A stretch of DNA of 64,000 nucleotides from Gremmenia infestans (Eukaryota; Ascomycota; Leotiomycetes; Helotiales; Hamatocanthoscyphaceae): NCBI GenBank assembly GCA_032629725.1, contig JAFEVB010000036.1, positions 1,426,001-1,490,000 on the forward strand, read 5' to 3'. A model generated the notes under the pieces. It searched no databases and was not told where the DNA came from. It saw only the letters and a list, made by a program, of their open reading frames with translations. Position numbers and translations under genes: made by a program. Position 1 is the first letter of the stretch. Each line of letters opens with the position of its first letter. Below are positions 23,403 to 34,836 of this stretch, in pieces.

Positions 23403-24398
23403 TCAGTATGGATACTTCAACAGGGAGTCAATACAATTGAAAGTCTCATTCGAACCAGCTAACAGCAGTCCGTCTGATCCTTCTCGAACACCCTGTATGC
23501 TCTTCCCGCGATACCTATCACGACGTCCCACGAGTCCTCGTATACACTCCAGCCAGATGTGAATCGTTGGGCATGTATCAAGGCCATCTAGGCATTCATC
23601 GTCTCTATTCCTCGTCGCTGTCAGCTCCCTCCTACAGTCTAAGTCGTACATGATTTCCACCGCTGGTGTCCTTTTCAAAACGAAGTCTAGGGCGCGTTTA
23701 GATGGCTCGCCATTCAATGTCTTCTGAACATTTACCACCATCCGTGATTCCTCCGCAGTAGCAGGGGCAACTTCAACACGAGATCACCACCAGCCAGCCC
23801 GCCACTAACGCCGAGATTCAAACCAACTGCCGCTGATTCGAAGGTCGGAGAACAAATCTGGCAGTTGCAACAGTCGAAACCCTCTCACTGTGTACCTCAG
23901 TCCGTCGAACAAGACAGCAATACGCAATCATGATCTTCTCTCCTTTTCAACATCCCGAATAACAATGGATCGCTACTGTCGGCTGCCTTCGAACGAACCA
24001 CCAGCCCATCTCAGCATTGGGCGTTGGACTGTAGTTGAGCTTAGCTGCAGCGAAGAAGAGTGCTTTGCGAAAAACTTCCTCCCCCATCTCTATTAGCGGA
24101 ACTCACTTTTACTGGTCGTTCAACCTCGAATGGTTCATTTGCTTTGAATGTGCCGTATTTTCTCCTGAAGGGACACTGAGTAGCATCGCCAGGGCTGTAG
24201 CGCAGGCGAATCTAGCGTTTTTGGAGGGGAACTAGCGGACTAAGGTGCAGAAACGAATCTTCGAAAAACTCGTCTTTCTTCTGCTCCTGTATAAAGGTTG
24301 GGGTTTCTGCGAGGACCTCGCCCCCGAAGATATATTCCACGCCAAAGACGCCGAGGTCGTGGATGGAGGAAGGCTTTGCTTCAATAGCGTATGGCTAA
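23403..24398 (-). pseudogene. Possible decayed gene, unidentified
   Basis: Several coding-like pieces lie on the minus strand without one intact frame. One starts after an AG acceptor near 24399 and reads PYAIEAKPSS...HDLGVFGVEYIFGG...FIQEQKKDEFFED (to about 24226). Another, near 24180, reads YGTFKANEPFEVERPVKV. The third is an open frame at 23741-23403 (TLNGEPSKRALDFVLKRTP...). Stops and frame changes separate them. The H-x-L-G-V-x-x-x-E-Y-x-F-G-G pattern weakly recalls PPPDE/DeSI peptidases, but the match is too short to name. It could also be an unusual multi-exon gene. Confidence 0.3.
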
Positions 24399-25163
24399 GC
24401 ACAGTTAGCTAAGTAGGTAAGGTAGATCATGGGCCGTAGCTGCATGTTCTGGGGGAAATAGTCAGCACGTACTAGCAACAAAAAGACTTGGTGCTTAGAT
24501 TATCAGATCCAGATGCAAGTCAAAGTTACGGCTTCTGCAGTACGGCTTCTATTCGGCGGGCTGATAGCTCCATTGCTTAAACCCGAAGAGACTTCCGCTG
24601 TTGCAGAGGAATTTTTGTTGATGTTCGTTATGGAAATACAACAGCAAAAGGTTTGAAATGATGATTGAAAGGAATATCGTCCAGTTCAACGGTTCTGTTG
24701 GCAAGACGCGTAAGATCCTTGGAAGAAGCAGTGGTTGAATTTTGATGGTGGTTCTGAGGAAGGTCTAATTTGAGGAGGTAAGTTCTACTTCAAGTTCAGA
24801 AAGAGGGAAGAAGGAAGTAAAGGGAATAGTCTAATGGTAAACTTCATTTTGAGTTACTGGTTCTAATCAAAGCCGAAGTCGGACATTTAGTCTGGAACAG
24901 CCGGGAAAGCCTCGTGTCCACGACGTCTACTACCATCTCCTAATTGGTGCATTTGGGTTCATGGTGTAAGAGTCTCTAGGAACATACAATCTTCCAATAT
25001 TTAGGATATGAACCCGATTTGATGTCACGGCATGGGTTGATCAACCCAGGTGACGAAAAACAATCTAGTCCCCCAAACCCACTCCCAAGACCCAGTCACA
25101 ATGTTGAATGTAATGCCCAGTACACCGTAGCACCTCGAATACGACCAGCACACGTTGCCCTGT
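24399..25163. other. Intergenic region
   Basis: No gene recognised; 3' side of the amine oxidase gene. Confidence 0.45.
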
Positions 25164-27024
25164 TCACTTCTCAAGAGCCTTATCTGCGAAGCCTCTCACA
25201 TTAACCTCCTTTGCTCCCTCAGTGCTAGCCTTTCCTGGAAGGATAAGGCCATCTTTGCCAGAGCCTCCTCCCATACCATAAGCATCAGCTATTCTCCTCC
25301 CAACCGCTTCACCACTCCAATATGCGCCAGTCACCGTGCCCAACGCAACAAATGGGGCAGTATGTTCACCAGCAAACCAAAGACTTCGGCTTGGAAGTCC
25401 TTCCCTCATGACCTCAATATCTTTGTCTCCCTCTTTCAGGCCGGTTCGAAAAGTGCTGTAGCTCCCATTACCTGCCAGCTCATCCAGCACCCAGTTTGTT
25501 GCCAGACTCGACACCGGAATACAATCTTTTGAGCCTTCTTTGTAATGTGGAAGTCTCGAGTAATAAGGTTTAAAGAATTGGACCAGATAATCATGTTTCT
25601 CCGTCTCTGATGGAAGAGCTGCGAGATCTTTGGCTAGTTTGAGCGATTGGTCGCCGTAAAAGTAGAATAATAGCGTTGGGTGCGAGCAGGACTTTGGGAG
25701 AGTGTTCATATCAACGGCTTCTTGATTCCATTTCTGGGGATTCGTATCCGAGGCGTAAACAGGTGACATCCAATGTATGAAGCCGCTGAACTGGTCCTCT
25801 GCTTTGTCTTCATCGCCCAGCCAGAAGGCTCGTGAGAAAGTTATATACACCTGATAATAGTCAGAACCGCGCAAAGGTATGTGGATTGGAGGTCAAACCT
25901 TGTCCAAGTTGCCATAGCCTATGGAGTCGATAGCTTGAGAAAGCCTTTCGGACAAGGGTGGGTGAAAGGCCGGCTTATTGACCTTGAGCCAGCCCAGTGG
26001 AGCTGTTACCACGACTTCATCAAACTCAAATTGTCCATTTTCGGCTGTGACAGTTACAATGTCATTTTGCGTTTCAAGTTTGTTAATCTTGGTTGACAGT
26101 CTGATTTCGGCATTATCTAATGCTGGCTTCGCGATGAGAGCAAGGATTTTCTGGTACGTTCCAGCACAAAAGAGGTTCTCTGAATCAAATTAACTTGATA
26201 GCCATATAGCGACAATCGATCCAAGACGCTCCAAGGATGCCTAAGAACCTGCTGAAACGGTCAAAGCGGGAGGGAATACTCACCACCGTCAATGCACTCT
26301 TCTAACCAAAAGTACTTCAAGCTCTGTCTCTGAACGGGGCTTCCAACAAACGCACCCCAGAGCTCTGCCATCTGAAGCAAAATCTTCCGCTGCTGCCCCG
26401 CATCATCTTGGCCTGTGAATACATCCCGTGACTTATTAATAAAAAAGTCATAAAGACTCTCTTCCGGGTCGATCTCCGCCGTATTCTTACCCGAATGCTT
26501 GAAGGCTTCTACTATGATGGCCCACATTGCTTCCATCAACGGATTCCCATCCTTCAAAGCCTTTCCAGTTTCGTCAAAAATGCTGGTTTGCTCTTCCCAG
26601 GTGTGCGTTGGGGTATTCGTTTCTTTTGCCAAATCCAGTATGGGATTATTGTCGGTGCCATGAATCCAGTTTGGACCCACATCTATAAGCTGTCCGGAGG
26701 AGAGCGTTGTCTGATGCATTCGTCCGCCTATCCTATTTCTACCTTCTAGGATGGTGACGCTGAAACCATGTTGTAATAGAACATCAGCACACCGGAGGCC
26801 AGATATTCCTGCTCCTACGATGCCGATTCTTGGAGGCTGGGAGTGGTTTGGTCTACGCAACTGGAAGATATTAGCGAGCTGGGTTTCCTTGTAGACACAC
26901 GCTTACTTAACAGCCTACTGTTCCCAAAGGTTTGTAGTGCATTTATTCGGTGACTTGAGACCAACTGATGATATATGATTGCCAAGAACAAAGATTAGGT
27001 GCTCACCTTTTTTGAAAATTCCAT
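25164..27024 (-). CDS. Flavin-containing amine oxidase (polyamine oxidase-like)
   Basis: A 520-residue FAD-dependent amine oxidase. Exons: 27024-27007 (inferred), 26860-26284, 26179-25899 and 25850-25164, with phases 0, 1, 0. Exon 2 has no ATG in place, so an upstream exon is needed. MEFSKK at 27024 with a GTGAGC donor supplies it in phase, but this first exon is the least certain part. The N-terminal Rossmann motif is RIGIVGAGISGLRCADVLLQ, then ILEGRNRIGGRM, then the LIDVGPNWIHG flavin-binding segment. The C-terminal FAD signature is LWFAGEHTAPFVALGTVTGA. These match spermine/polyamine oxidases and LSD1-type amine oxidases; the lack of extra domains favours the former. No peroxisomal SKL tail is seen (it ends ALEK). 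Confidence 0.88.
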
Positions 27025-27933
27025 GTCTAGCTGTTCTAACTGGGTGGTAGAAATCCTTCGGGAAGCTAGTCGACAGGTAGCAAGGTCTTGATATATCCGA
27101 GAAGAACCTCTGCGAGACGGTGTAGTGTAAGATATAGAATATGCATCCATCTCGTCCTTTGGTACTGTGGAGATATGGGGAGGGAGAAGAGGGGGTGAGT
27201 GCTAGGGTGATTTTATAATAGCAATCTATAAGAAGAATATAATCGGTCTTTGCACAATCTCGAGACCCGAGGAATGGGAATAGGGAATATCTATGTAGGT
27301 AAGGATCAATGCTCTCGTAATCGCCCGCCTGATGCTTTGTCCCACGTGCTATTGCCGCAGTCGAACCAAATCTTGACCACTCGGAGGAAGGTGCGGCTCT
27401 TGAACGACCGAAGCTGGGAATCAGCTTCATGTACGGGCGATACTGCCAAAGGCATTTTGAGTCAGTGTGACCGAGAGCATTCCAAACAACCTTATCGTTG
27501 TCTTGGCTCAGGTACTGTACAGTACAAAATGACCGAGTTTTGGTTGCGAGCAGACAGGTCTCGTTCTACTTGGAAAACAGTGAAACGAAGGGAATGAGGA
27601 GCAAAGCAGAAATATACATACAATTTCAATAGTAATCGATAAATGCCCCAAAGACTCTGCATTGATTGATAGTTGTAGGTATTCTTATTGCCAGAAGTCA
27701 GAAGACACCACCACCATATACGTCTAAGCAAGCACCAGATGCGTTAATACAGTAAGTAGTAGTATTTCTACCTAGCCTAGGTAGGTAGGCACTTTTTCGG
27801 CCCGCTCCTCTCCGCTCCTCTCCGCTTAGGGGTTAAATGCGATGCCGAAAAGTACAAACTTCCTTGCAATAATGTCAAGCAACCACTTACATACAAATAA
27901 GAATAATTTGATTGCAGCTCTGCATGCTCCACA
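27025..27933. promoter_or_regulatory. Divergent promoter region (amine oxidase / NTH1)
   Basis: A 0.9-kb region between divergent starts. A GTACTGTACAGTAC palindrome lies at about 27511-27524, and tandem GGTA/CTCCTCTCCG short repeats lie at 27776-27830 just before the glycosylase start. Confidence 0.4.
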
Positions 27934-29265
27934 ATGCGCACCTCCCGTATATCTAAAGAGACCGCGAAGATAGTCGAAGCAACATCTAACAAATCCCCTC
28001 AACCACGACGCAGCAATCGATCCTCTCTCGCACGGTTCTCTTACAATGTCCCCGCCATTGACGACGATGATGATTCCGACGCCCGCCAAGACTCCCCAGA
28101 CATCGAAGATGTTATCCCAGCGCGAAAACGAAAACGCGGGACAACACGACGAGCCCCCATAAAAGCATCGCCCCGTGTTACAGTCAAGACCGAAATCGAA
28201 GACAGCATATCACTCTCCCTCTCCCCTTCCAAAGACCGCAAGACCCGGAAGCCAGCCCGCAAAGTAAAGAATGAGGACACCGGCGAAGTGGAAATCCACC
28301 CCCCGAATGACTGGGCAGAGGTCTACGCTGTAGTAAAAGAGATGCGGACATCAGGCGTTGCGCAGAATGCTGCTGTTGATACCATGGGCTGTGAAAAGTT
28401 GGGGCTGGAAAGTGTAGGGCCGAAAGTCAAGAGATATCATACGTTGACAGCCTTGATGCTGTCTTCACAGACCAAAGATACTACGAACGCCGTTGCCATG
28501 GAAAGACTACAGACGAAGCTACCCGCTTACAAGGAGGGTGCTCCTATTGGGTTGAACGTTGAGAATATCCTGGCCGTGGATCCAAAGCTCTTGAATGAGA
28601 TGATTTGGATAGTGGGGTTTCACAACAACAAGACCAAGTATATCAAGGCCGCGGCGGAGATTTTGAGGGATGAGTGGAATGGCGATATCCCGGACACGAT
28701 TGAGGGTCTTATGTCATTGCCGGGTGTTGGCCCAAAGATGGCTTATTTGTGCATGAGCAGTGCTTGGGGGAGGACTGAGGGCATTGGTGTCGACGTTCAT
28801 GTTCATCGCATCACGAATCTATGGGGCTGGAATAAGACGAAGGGACCTGAGGATACACGGTTAGCATTGCAATCCTGGCTCCCGCGAGAGCTATGGCATG
28901 AGATAAATTGGTTGCTAGTCGGCTTTGGGCAGTCCATTTGTTTGCCTGTGGGGCGTAAGTGCGGCGATTGTGAGCTTGGCTTGAGGGGGCTGTGTAAGGC
29001 TGCCGAGAGAAGTAAAGTCAATATCGGGAGGAAGACTAGAGAAGAAAAGATTAAGTTGGACGAGGAGGGAAACATCTTGGAGAAGGTTGAAGTTTTCAAG
29101 GCTGAGGAAGTAATTGAAGACATCCCAGTAAATGCCGTAGGGGTTGAAGGTGTAGAGGGCACTACCCTGGTAGCGGATGAAGGAGGCATCAAGGAGGAAA
29201 AGACGGCCACGGCCGACTCATTCGAACAGCTTCCCCTATCGTCAAGAAAGAGGAGCAAGAAGTGA
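27934..29265 (+). CDS. nth1: Endonuclease III homologue (DNA glycosylase/AP lyase, NTH1)
   Basis: A 443-residue intron-less bifunctional DNA glycosylase for base excision repair of oxidised pyrimidines. Disordered, basic and acidic N-terminal residues (1-110) include an RKRKRGTTRR nuclear-localisation-like patch. The HhH-GPD domain covers about residues 125-340. The helix-hairpin-helix is LPGVGPKMAYL with the catalytic Lys, followed by GVDVHVHRI with the catalytic Asp. The iron-sulfur loop reads CLPVGRKCGDCELGLRGLC, spacing C-x6-C-x2-C-x7-C, two residues longer in the last interval than the bacterial C-x5-C. The C-terminus is an extra acidic tail ending in basic SSRKRSKK. A mitochondrial copy is possible, but no clear presequence is seen. 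Confidence 0.93.
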   Translation: MRTSRISKETAKIVEATSNKSPQPRRSNRSSLARFSYNVPAIDDDDDSDARQDSPDIEDVIPARKRKRGTTRRAPIKASPRVTVKTEIEDSISLSLSPSKDRKTRKPARKVKNEDTGEVEIHPPNDWAEVYAVVKEMRTSGVAQNAAVDTMGCEKLGLESVGPKVKRYHTLTALMLSSQTKDTTNAVAMERLQTKLPAYKEGAPIGLNVENILAVDPKLLNEMIWIVGFHNNKTKYIKAAAEILRDEWNGDIPDTIEGLMSLPGVGPKMAYLCMSSAWGRTEGIGVDVHVHRITNLWGWNKTKGPEDTRLALQSWLPRELWHEINWLLVGFGQSICLPVGRKCGDCELGLRGLCKAAERSKVNIGRKTREEKIKLDEEGNILEKVEVFKAEEVIEDIPVNAVGVEGVEGTTLVADEGGIKEEKTATADSFEQLPLSSRKRSKK

Positions 29266-29931
29266 GGGTTTGGCACATGATGGTTTGTGTATAATCCTTG
29301 TAAATATCCCCAAAGATAAATCTTGCTACAACTGTGAAATCTTTTGGATTGGCAAGAGAGCCGCCCTAAACAAGAACAAGATGGCTGACGAGAGTATTAA
29401 AAATTTATAGACAGAACGTAAGGCACCCAGTCATCCACAACCTCACATCCTCTATAGTTACTCCGCATAAGGAAGGGGATACTCCTGTCTCGGAAAGACG
29501 CGAAGTCTCGCACGATTGGCAAATTGAAACGCTAAAATGCGGGCATTCTGGGCCCCCGAAAATATGAGGTAGTATACACCGTATTAAATGACTCAAGAAT
29601 TGGACTTCCTTCTTGAAACATAAACATTGAACTTGATCCTCATGGTTTCAATTTGTAAGTTTTAAGGGTTGTCAGGTGGTGCACCATCCCTTCATGAACT
29701 CATGCTAATATTTGTTAGGAGCACTAGACTTTATCATCACTTCACAGTACTTGAAGGAAATGTATCTAAAGATTTATCATTCTTTCGTGAAGTAGGATAT
29801 ATCATGGAGTATACTTTACTAGGACCAAGTGTCTCTATGCTGATGTCCTGGCTAAGCCACCCATCTTCAAAACACGCCGAACTATCAAATGAACGCTACG
29901 ATAATGCAGACGATTTCCCCTCCGCCCATAT
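29266..29931. other. Intergenic between convergent genes
   Basis: Shared 3' region of the glycosylase and permease genes. No gene seen. Confidence 0.5.
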
Positions 29932-31883
29932 TCATGCAATCCAGAACCAGACTCTCTCGAATACATTCCTTGGGGTCTGCTCAGGCCACTTTTCATCCAC
30001 TGCGTCCAGTGCCGCCTTGCCGGTGGTGATATCCGCATCTGCTGGTTGGATGAAAGGAGATCTCTTGAAGATCTTCCAGGTACCATACAAACAGAAGAAA
30101 ATTGGAATGCCGATGTAAGCAATGAGGAAGTCTATTATGCGTTAGTTTTCAGGATTAGTATCTGGGGTGTGGGAAAACATACTGGTAACATTCCAATGCG
30201 AGTGGTGCTCTCCGACAAACACGTCAAAGCCATTGAAAATGATAATCAGAGCAAAGAATATCAAGGCCATCCAGGCAGTATATGGCTGGAAACGACTCCT
30301 GAATACCAGGGTGTTGCGGTCAACTCCTTGAGCTTTAAGCGCCTTGTGGAACCGGATGTATGCGACACAAATCGAGCACCAGGTAAATAGAGAGGCGATG
30401 GTGGTCAGGTTCTGGAACCACGCGAAGACCTTTGAGGGCCCACCTGGTCTTACGGAAAGATATGTGAGGAGTGAAATCAAGCAAGTAATAGCCACACAGT
30501 AGACTGGTACACCTGCCTTGCTGCAGGTGAGAAGGAAGCGTGGTGCCTGTTTGTTCTGGGCGAGAGCAAAGAGGTAACGGGACCCGGTGTACAAGAAGGC
30601 ATTGGCGGAGGATGAGGCGGAACTCAAAATGACAGCGTTGATAATGGATGGGAGGATTGGGATACCAGCATTCTGGATACCGATGACCCATGGGGAACGA
30701 GCAGCGCCAGGAGCACCATTCTTTTGAGCATTCAACAGATGGTCATCGTTCGAAGAGACGAGAACACCAATCGCGAGGGAACCAAGCACGTAGAAGAACA
30801 GGATACGCCAGAACACTCTACGAACAGCCTTGGGGATATTCTTGCGGGGGTTTTCGGCTTCTCCAGCTGCGACAGCGACCACTTCGACACCGCCATACGA
30901 GAAGGCTGCGTTGACGAGCACATTAAAGAAACCCAAGAATCGGCCAGTGGATCCAGTCGAGTCATACTCCTTCATGGCGTGACCGTGCTTCCAGTACCGG
31001 AACCCAAGACGATCGTGCTTTGGTCCACCACCAAGGTCGACAATAAATGCCATGATCAACAGACCAACGATCGTAATGATCTTGAGACTGGCGAAGACGA
31101 ACTCAGCCTCACCATAGATGGATACGGCAAAGATGTTGAGGCCGAGCACGACAACGATGATGATGGATATCCATGCAGCAACGCTAATATTCTCGGCCCC
31201 GTTCCAAAATTGGATAACGGTAGAGGCGGCTGAAATTTCGGCACAAAGAGTAATAGCAGAAGCATACCAGTTCTGTTTTGGTCCATCGAGTCAGCCTTAA
31301 TGGTTTGAGTGTTTTGTGAACCTCGCTGTGCTAGAAGGAAATCGAATTCCTCGATTCTGTGTAATGGCAGAAGAAAAGGAAAATCCAACTTCACTTACGT
31401 TCCATCCGACAGCAAAACCAAGAGCATCATCAACGTAACGTGCACAAAATTGAGGGATAGCACCCGGCAGTGGGAGCCAAGTAGCCATTTCACCGAGACA
31501 CTGCATCATGCCGTAAATGGCAATACCAGTGAAGGTGTATCCTAGAAGGATGGAGAGAGGGCCCGAGGTTGTCAAAGCACCCCCGATTCCTAGGAACAAC
31601 CCCGTACCGATTGTTCCACCAAGGGCAATAAATTGTATGTGTCTCGATTTGAGGCTATATCATTACATTATAAGTGCTTGCTCTCAACTATTTGAGCTCT
31701 GGCATGGGCAACATACCCTCGATGTACGTAGCCGAACTCCTCTGCGGTGTCGAAGTTGCCATACATCTCTCCAGCTTCCACCAGAGGATTGGACTTGTTC
31801 TCCTCGCCCGTAGCGGGATCAACGTAGGCAGCACGGCCATTGTAAGATCGCGATTCATCAACGTTGTAGTGCTCTTTATCCAT
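29932..31883 (-). CDS. Amino-acid permease (YAT/APC family)
   Basis: A 570-residue plasma-membrane amino-acid/proton symporter with about 12 membrane helices. Exons: 31883-31717, 31654-31399, 31272-30183 and 30131-29932, with phases 2, 0, 1 and donors GTATGT, GTAAGT, GTATGT. The fungal AAP signature is visible as LKSRHIQFIALGGTIGTGLF (helix I), then GMMQCLGEMATWLP, then the VEVVAVAAGEAENPRKNIPK loop. The hydrophilic N-terminus (about 60 residues) and the cytosolic tail EKWPEQTPRNVFERVWFWIA match the family layout. Specificity cannot be assigned. It is the last intact gene before the transposon island, about 1.2 kb away. Confidence 0.92.
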
Positions 31884-33103
31884 GGCTGCGACTTGATGTG
31901 ATGCGATGGGCGATCAATCAACGACGGTTGGTGTTGGAAGGGAGATGGAGGGGGATTCGCAAGAGGGAGCTGCGAGGGTGACAAGTTATATTTATATTTG
32001 GAAAGTGCCAACTAGCAACGCTCGACCGACGTGACACACAGTCACTCCGTATAGTTACACAGCCCATCAGTATTTCGGATTTAGGACTCTCGTAGGGAGT
32101 ACTGTGTATAGATCAACATGGCTCACCTCCATCTCGACCTCCAAGGCTGAAATTCTCTAATTGCGTCTCGCCGCTCTGGGAAGCCGCGAATCATATCCGT
32201 TCGGTGAGCCTCGGTCGTCAGGGCCCGTTCCAGACGCATTTCAGCTGTTTTCTAGACCTATAGACCTCCTACTAACCCTTGGTATATTGGCTATACAATA
32301 CAGTACAGCACTATAGCAGGGCCGTTGAACTCCTCATTCTCTATTCGACTTGTCGAGCTTTGCCCTCCAGATGCTGTCGAGCGGGCAACCACCTGATGAC
32401 AAGTGTCACCTAGCAATCGGCCCTGAAATAGAGTTATCTACGTTAACAGATAAAATAATTACCACAGTTTTTGCTCGCAGCGAGCCACAGCGCGGACGCC
32501 CATATTTAGACTGTTAAACACGGTTCGTGCTCGGAAAACCACCCCTTCATAGTTATAAACTTATAATAATAGCCTCAAACACCACGTCAGTCTATACAAC
32601 CCTTCGCCTGCAAGTCGCCACATACATACCAAATTTAGTCCGGCTTGCATGTCAAGCGGGGAAATAATACCGTTGTCCTGGGTTTTGAGAGGTTTTCAAC
32701 ACACGTGGTTACACGCATGGGTGGGCGTTCTGCAGACCTTCGGGTCAAACCCAGCAATGGTTACACGCGGCACTACCGTACTAATACCAAGGCCGATAAT
32801 CAAACAATATTTCCGGGGCAATATAGTCGCAATAGGGCTCTAAGCTCTTGAATTGATTATCTGTAACTCGGTCTTCTCGGCGAGCCAGCCTATGACTAAA
32901 TGATACAGCAAGGGATATTTCGCAACCTGCGCCAACCCTCTTTGCATATAAAACTCACAGTTCAATTAGCACCGCTAAATCTTTGGACCAGCCGGTTTCT
33001 ACTAGCGCTGGCTTTATAAAGAGAAGTCGATGGCTTACCAAGCGACATATAAATCATTAATAAAGCAATGATCTTAATTAGGTTTAATTTAAGCTTAGTA
33101 TTA
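31884..33103. other. Transition zone from gene-rich DNA to AT-rich island
   Basis: Promoter side of the permease gene. Base composition falls gradually toward AT after about 33000. Two overlapping short frames near 32645-32850 are not supported as genes. Confidence 0.5.
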
Positions 33104-33166
33104 TGTAACGATCGCCCAGCTCACGCGGTGCTAGGGTAAGTCTTATAACTTAAGTTAGGTCCCTAG
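33104..33166 (-). repeat. Truncated LTR end, minus orientation
   Basis: A 63-bp match to the terminal part of the LTRs of elements A and C in reverse orientation, starting TGTAACGATCGCC. It is cut off exactly where element C begins. Confidence 0.75.
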
Positions 33167-33599
33167 TATTACGAATATAATATGTAACCAAGGGACCTTA
33201 GGCTTAATATCTAGCTTTAGACATAGGAGAACTCTTAGTAGGAACAGGTTCTCCTTATATAAGTAAAAGGACGTTTTCCTAGTATATTAGTCACGTGATA
33301 GACCAAGGAGGACCGTAGGGATCCTCACGGCCTATTAGGATCTATTAGGATCTAGAAGCATAAAGGTTCTATATAAGGCTAGGTTATTACCTATTAGATA
33401 GGAGCTTTATGCTTAACTTAAATAGTATTTCCTAATATACGCTTATTACTTTATACTTTATAATAAGCTATACTTCTAAGTATAGTAACTAGTAATCTAT
33501 TAATAGATACTAATATTAATCTAATAATAACCTAGGTCTAGGAACCTACTTAAGTTATAAGACTTACCTTAGTATAATATAAGCTAGGCGATTATTATA
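33167..33599 (+). repeat. 5' LTR of element C
   Basis: 433 bp, same length as the copy at 52238-52670; differences are mostly C/T and G/A. Confidence 0.88.
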
Positions 33600-33769
33600 C
33601 TTTAAGCACTAGTTTTTTTATTAATAGAATAATATTATCCACCGGATCTGCTAAGAGGAAGAATACTCTAACCTCGACCCTAATATAAGCTCCGGCTTCT
33701 ATACTAGCGCTAGCCTAGACTCTTATAGTATAAAAGCGAACTGCAATTATTAAAACACCTAATATATTC

Positions 33770-33774
33770 TATAG
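33770..33774. repeat. Target-site duplication of element A, left copy (TATAG)
   Basis: TATAG just outside the LTR of element A; the matching copy is at 46809-46813. Confidence 0.85.
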
Positions 33775-34206
33775 TGTAACGATCGCCTAGCCTATATAGT
33801 GCTAGGGTAAGTCTTATAACTTAAGTAGGTCCCTAGACCTAAGTTATTATTAGGTTAATATTAATATCTATTAATAGATCACTGGTTGCTATACTTAGAA
33901 GTATAGCTTATTATAAAGTATAAAGTAATAAGCGTGTATTAGGAAATACTATTTAAGTTAAGTATAAAGCTCCTATCTAATAGGTAATAACCTAGTCTTA
34001 TATAGAACTATTATGCCTTTAGATCCTGATAGATCCTGACGGGCCGTGAGGATCCCTATGGTCCTTCTTAGTCCATTATATAACTAATATACTAGAAGAA
34101 TATTTCTTGCTTATATAAGGAAAATCTATTCCTACTAAGGGTTCTCCTATGTCTAGAGTTAGATATTAAGCCTAAGGTCTCTTAGTTATATATTATATTT
34201 ATAATA
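33775..34206 (-). repeat. 3' LTR of element A
   Basis: 432 bp, TGTAACGATC... to ...TATAATA on the plus strand; pairs with 46377-46808. Confidence 0.88.
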
Positions 34207-34296
34207 CTATTCCTCTCTCGGTTAGCGTAGCCCCTACGCTTAAGTATAATATAGGAAAATATCTTCCTTATAGTATAGCCTTTCTTCTTTCTTATT

Positions 34297-34836
34297 ATGC
34301 TACCTATTTATAGTATTAAAGATAAAGAGCGCTTTATTCTTTACGACTGAATTATCTCTTCTAGCTATCCTATTAATATAAAGTGCACTTATTATAAATC
34401 CTAAGGCTTAGAGTATATTATATCTAAATCCTCTAGTTTAGGCAAATATAGTACTTATATAAAGTTAAAAATAAAGTGTAATATCTATAGGCTATTGCTC
34501 GCGGACTAGTCTACGCTAGAGCGCAAAGAACTTTATCTAGAGTAGGAGAGGTAGAAGATGCTCTTAAAACTATTACGCCTTAACTAGTAATAGTTTAAGT
34601 TTAAATGCTATGCCTAGGATATATTATACTAGGGCCTTAAAACCCTTAATAAGCTTAATGCCTTAGAGAAGAAAAAGAAGGTTAAGAAGAAGGAAAGTGG
34701 GTAGTATAAGTAGGGAACTCTACCTGCTTCTATTTCTAACTTTCTTGCTAGTAGTCCTTTACTTAGTTCTAACCCTTTTAGCAACCCTGCCTTTATTATA
34801 TCGCTAGCTGCATATAATCCTTTAGACCCGTTCTAG
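34297..34836 (+). pseudogene. Antisense accessory ORF of element A (Cys-rich, decayed)
   Basis: A 180-codon frame running opposite to element A's gag-pol, between its chromodomain end and its 3' LTR. It starts with ATG at 34297 and ends at a TAG at 34834-34836 after YNPLDPF. About a dozen internal TAA/TAG stops interrupt it, as expected from RIP. Remaining Cys/Lys-rich words such as NIKCTYYKS and KIKCNIYR, a basic helical middle, and LNKLNALEKKKKVKKKE match the homologous frames in B and C. The pattern recalls fungal zinc-knuckle/Zn-cluster proteins, but this is only suggestive. Confidence 0.6.

Noticed and set aside
26915..27430. 171-codon minus-strand frame upstream of the amine oxidase
   Set aside because: Lies over the inferred first exon and promoter in another frame; composition is not protein-like.
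32645..32851. Two overlapping short plus-strand frames
   Set aside because: Located in the transition to AT-rich DNA, no recognisable product.
33600..33774. Canonical tRNA primer-binding site after the C 5' LTR
   Set aside because: The sequence after the LTRs (CTTTAAGCACTAG) lacks the usual TGG start; self-priming or RIP damage cannot be told apart, so no PBS is called.
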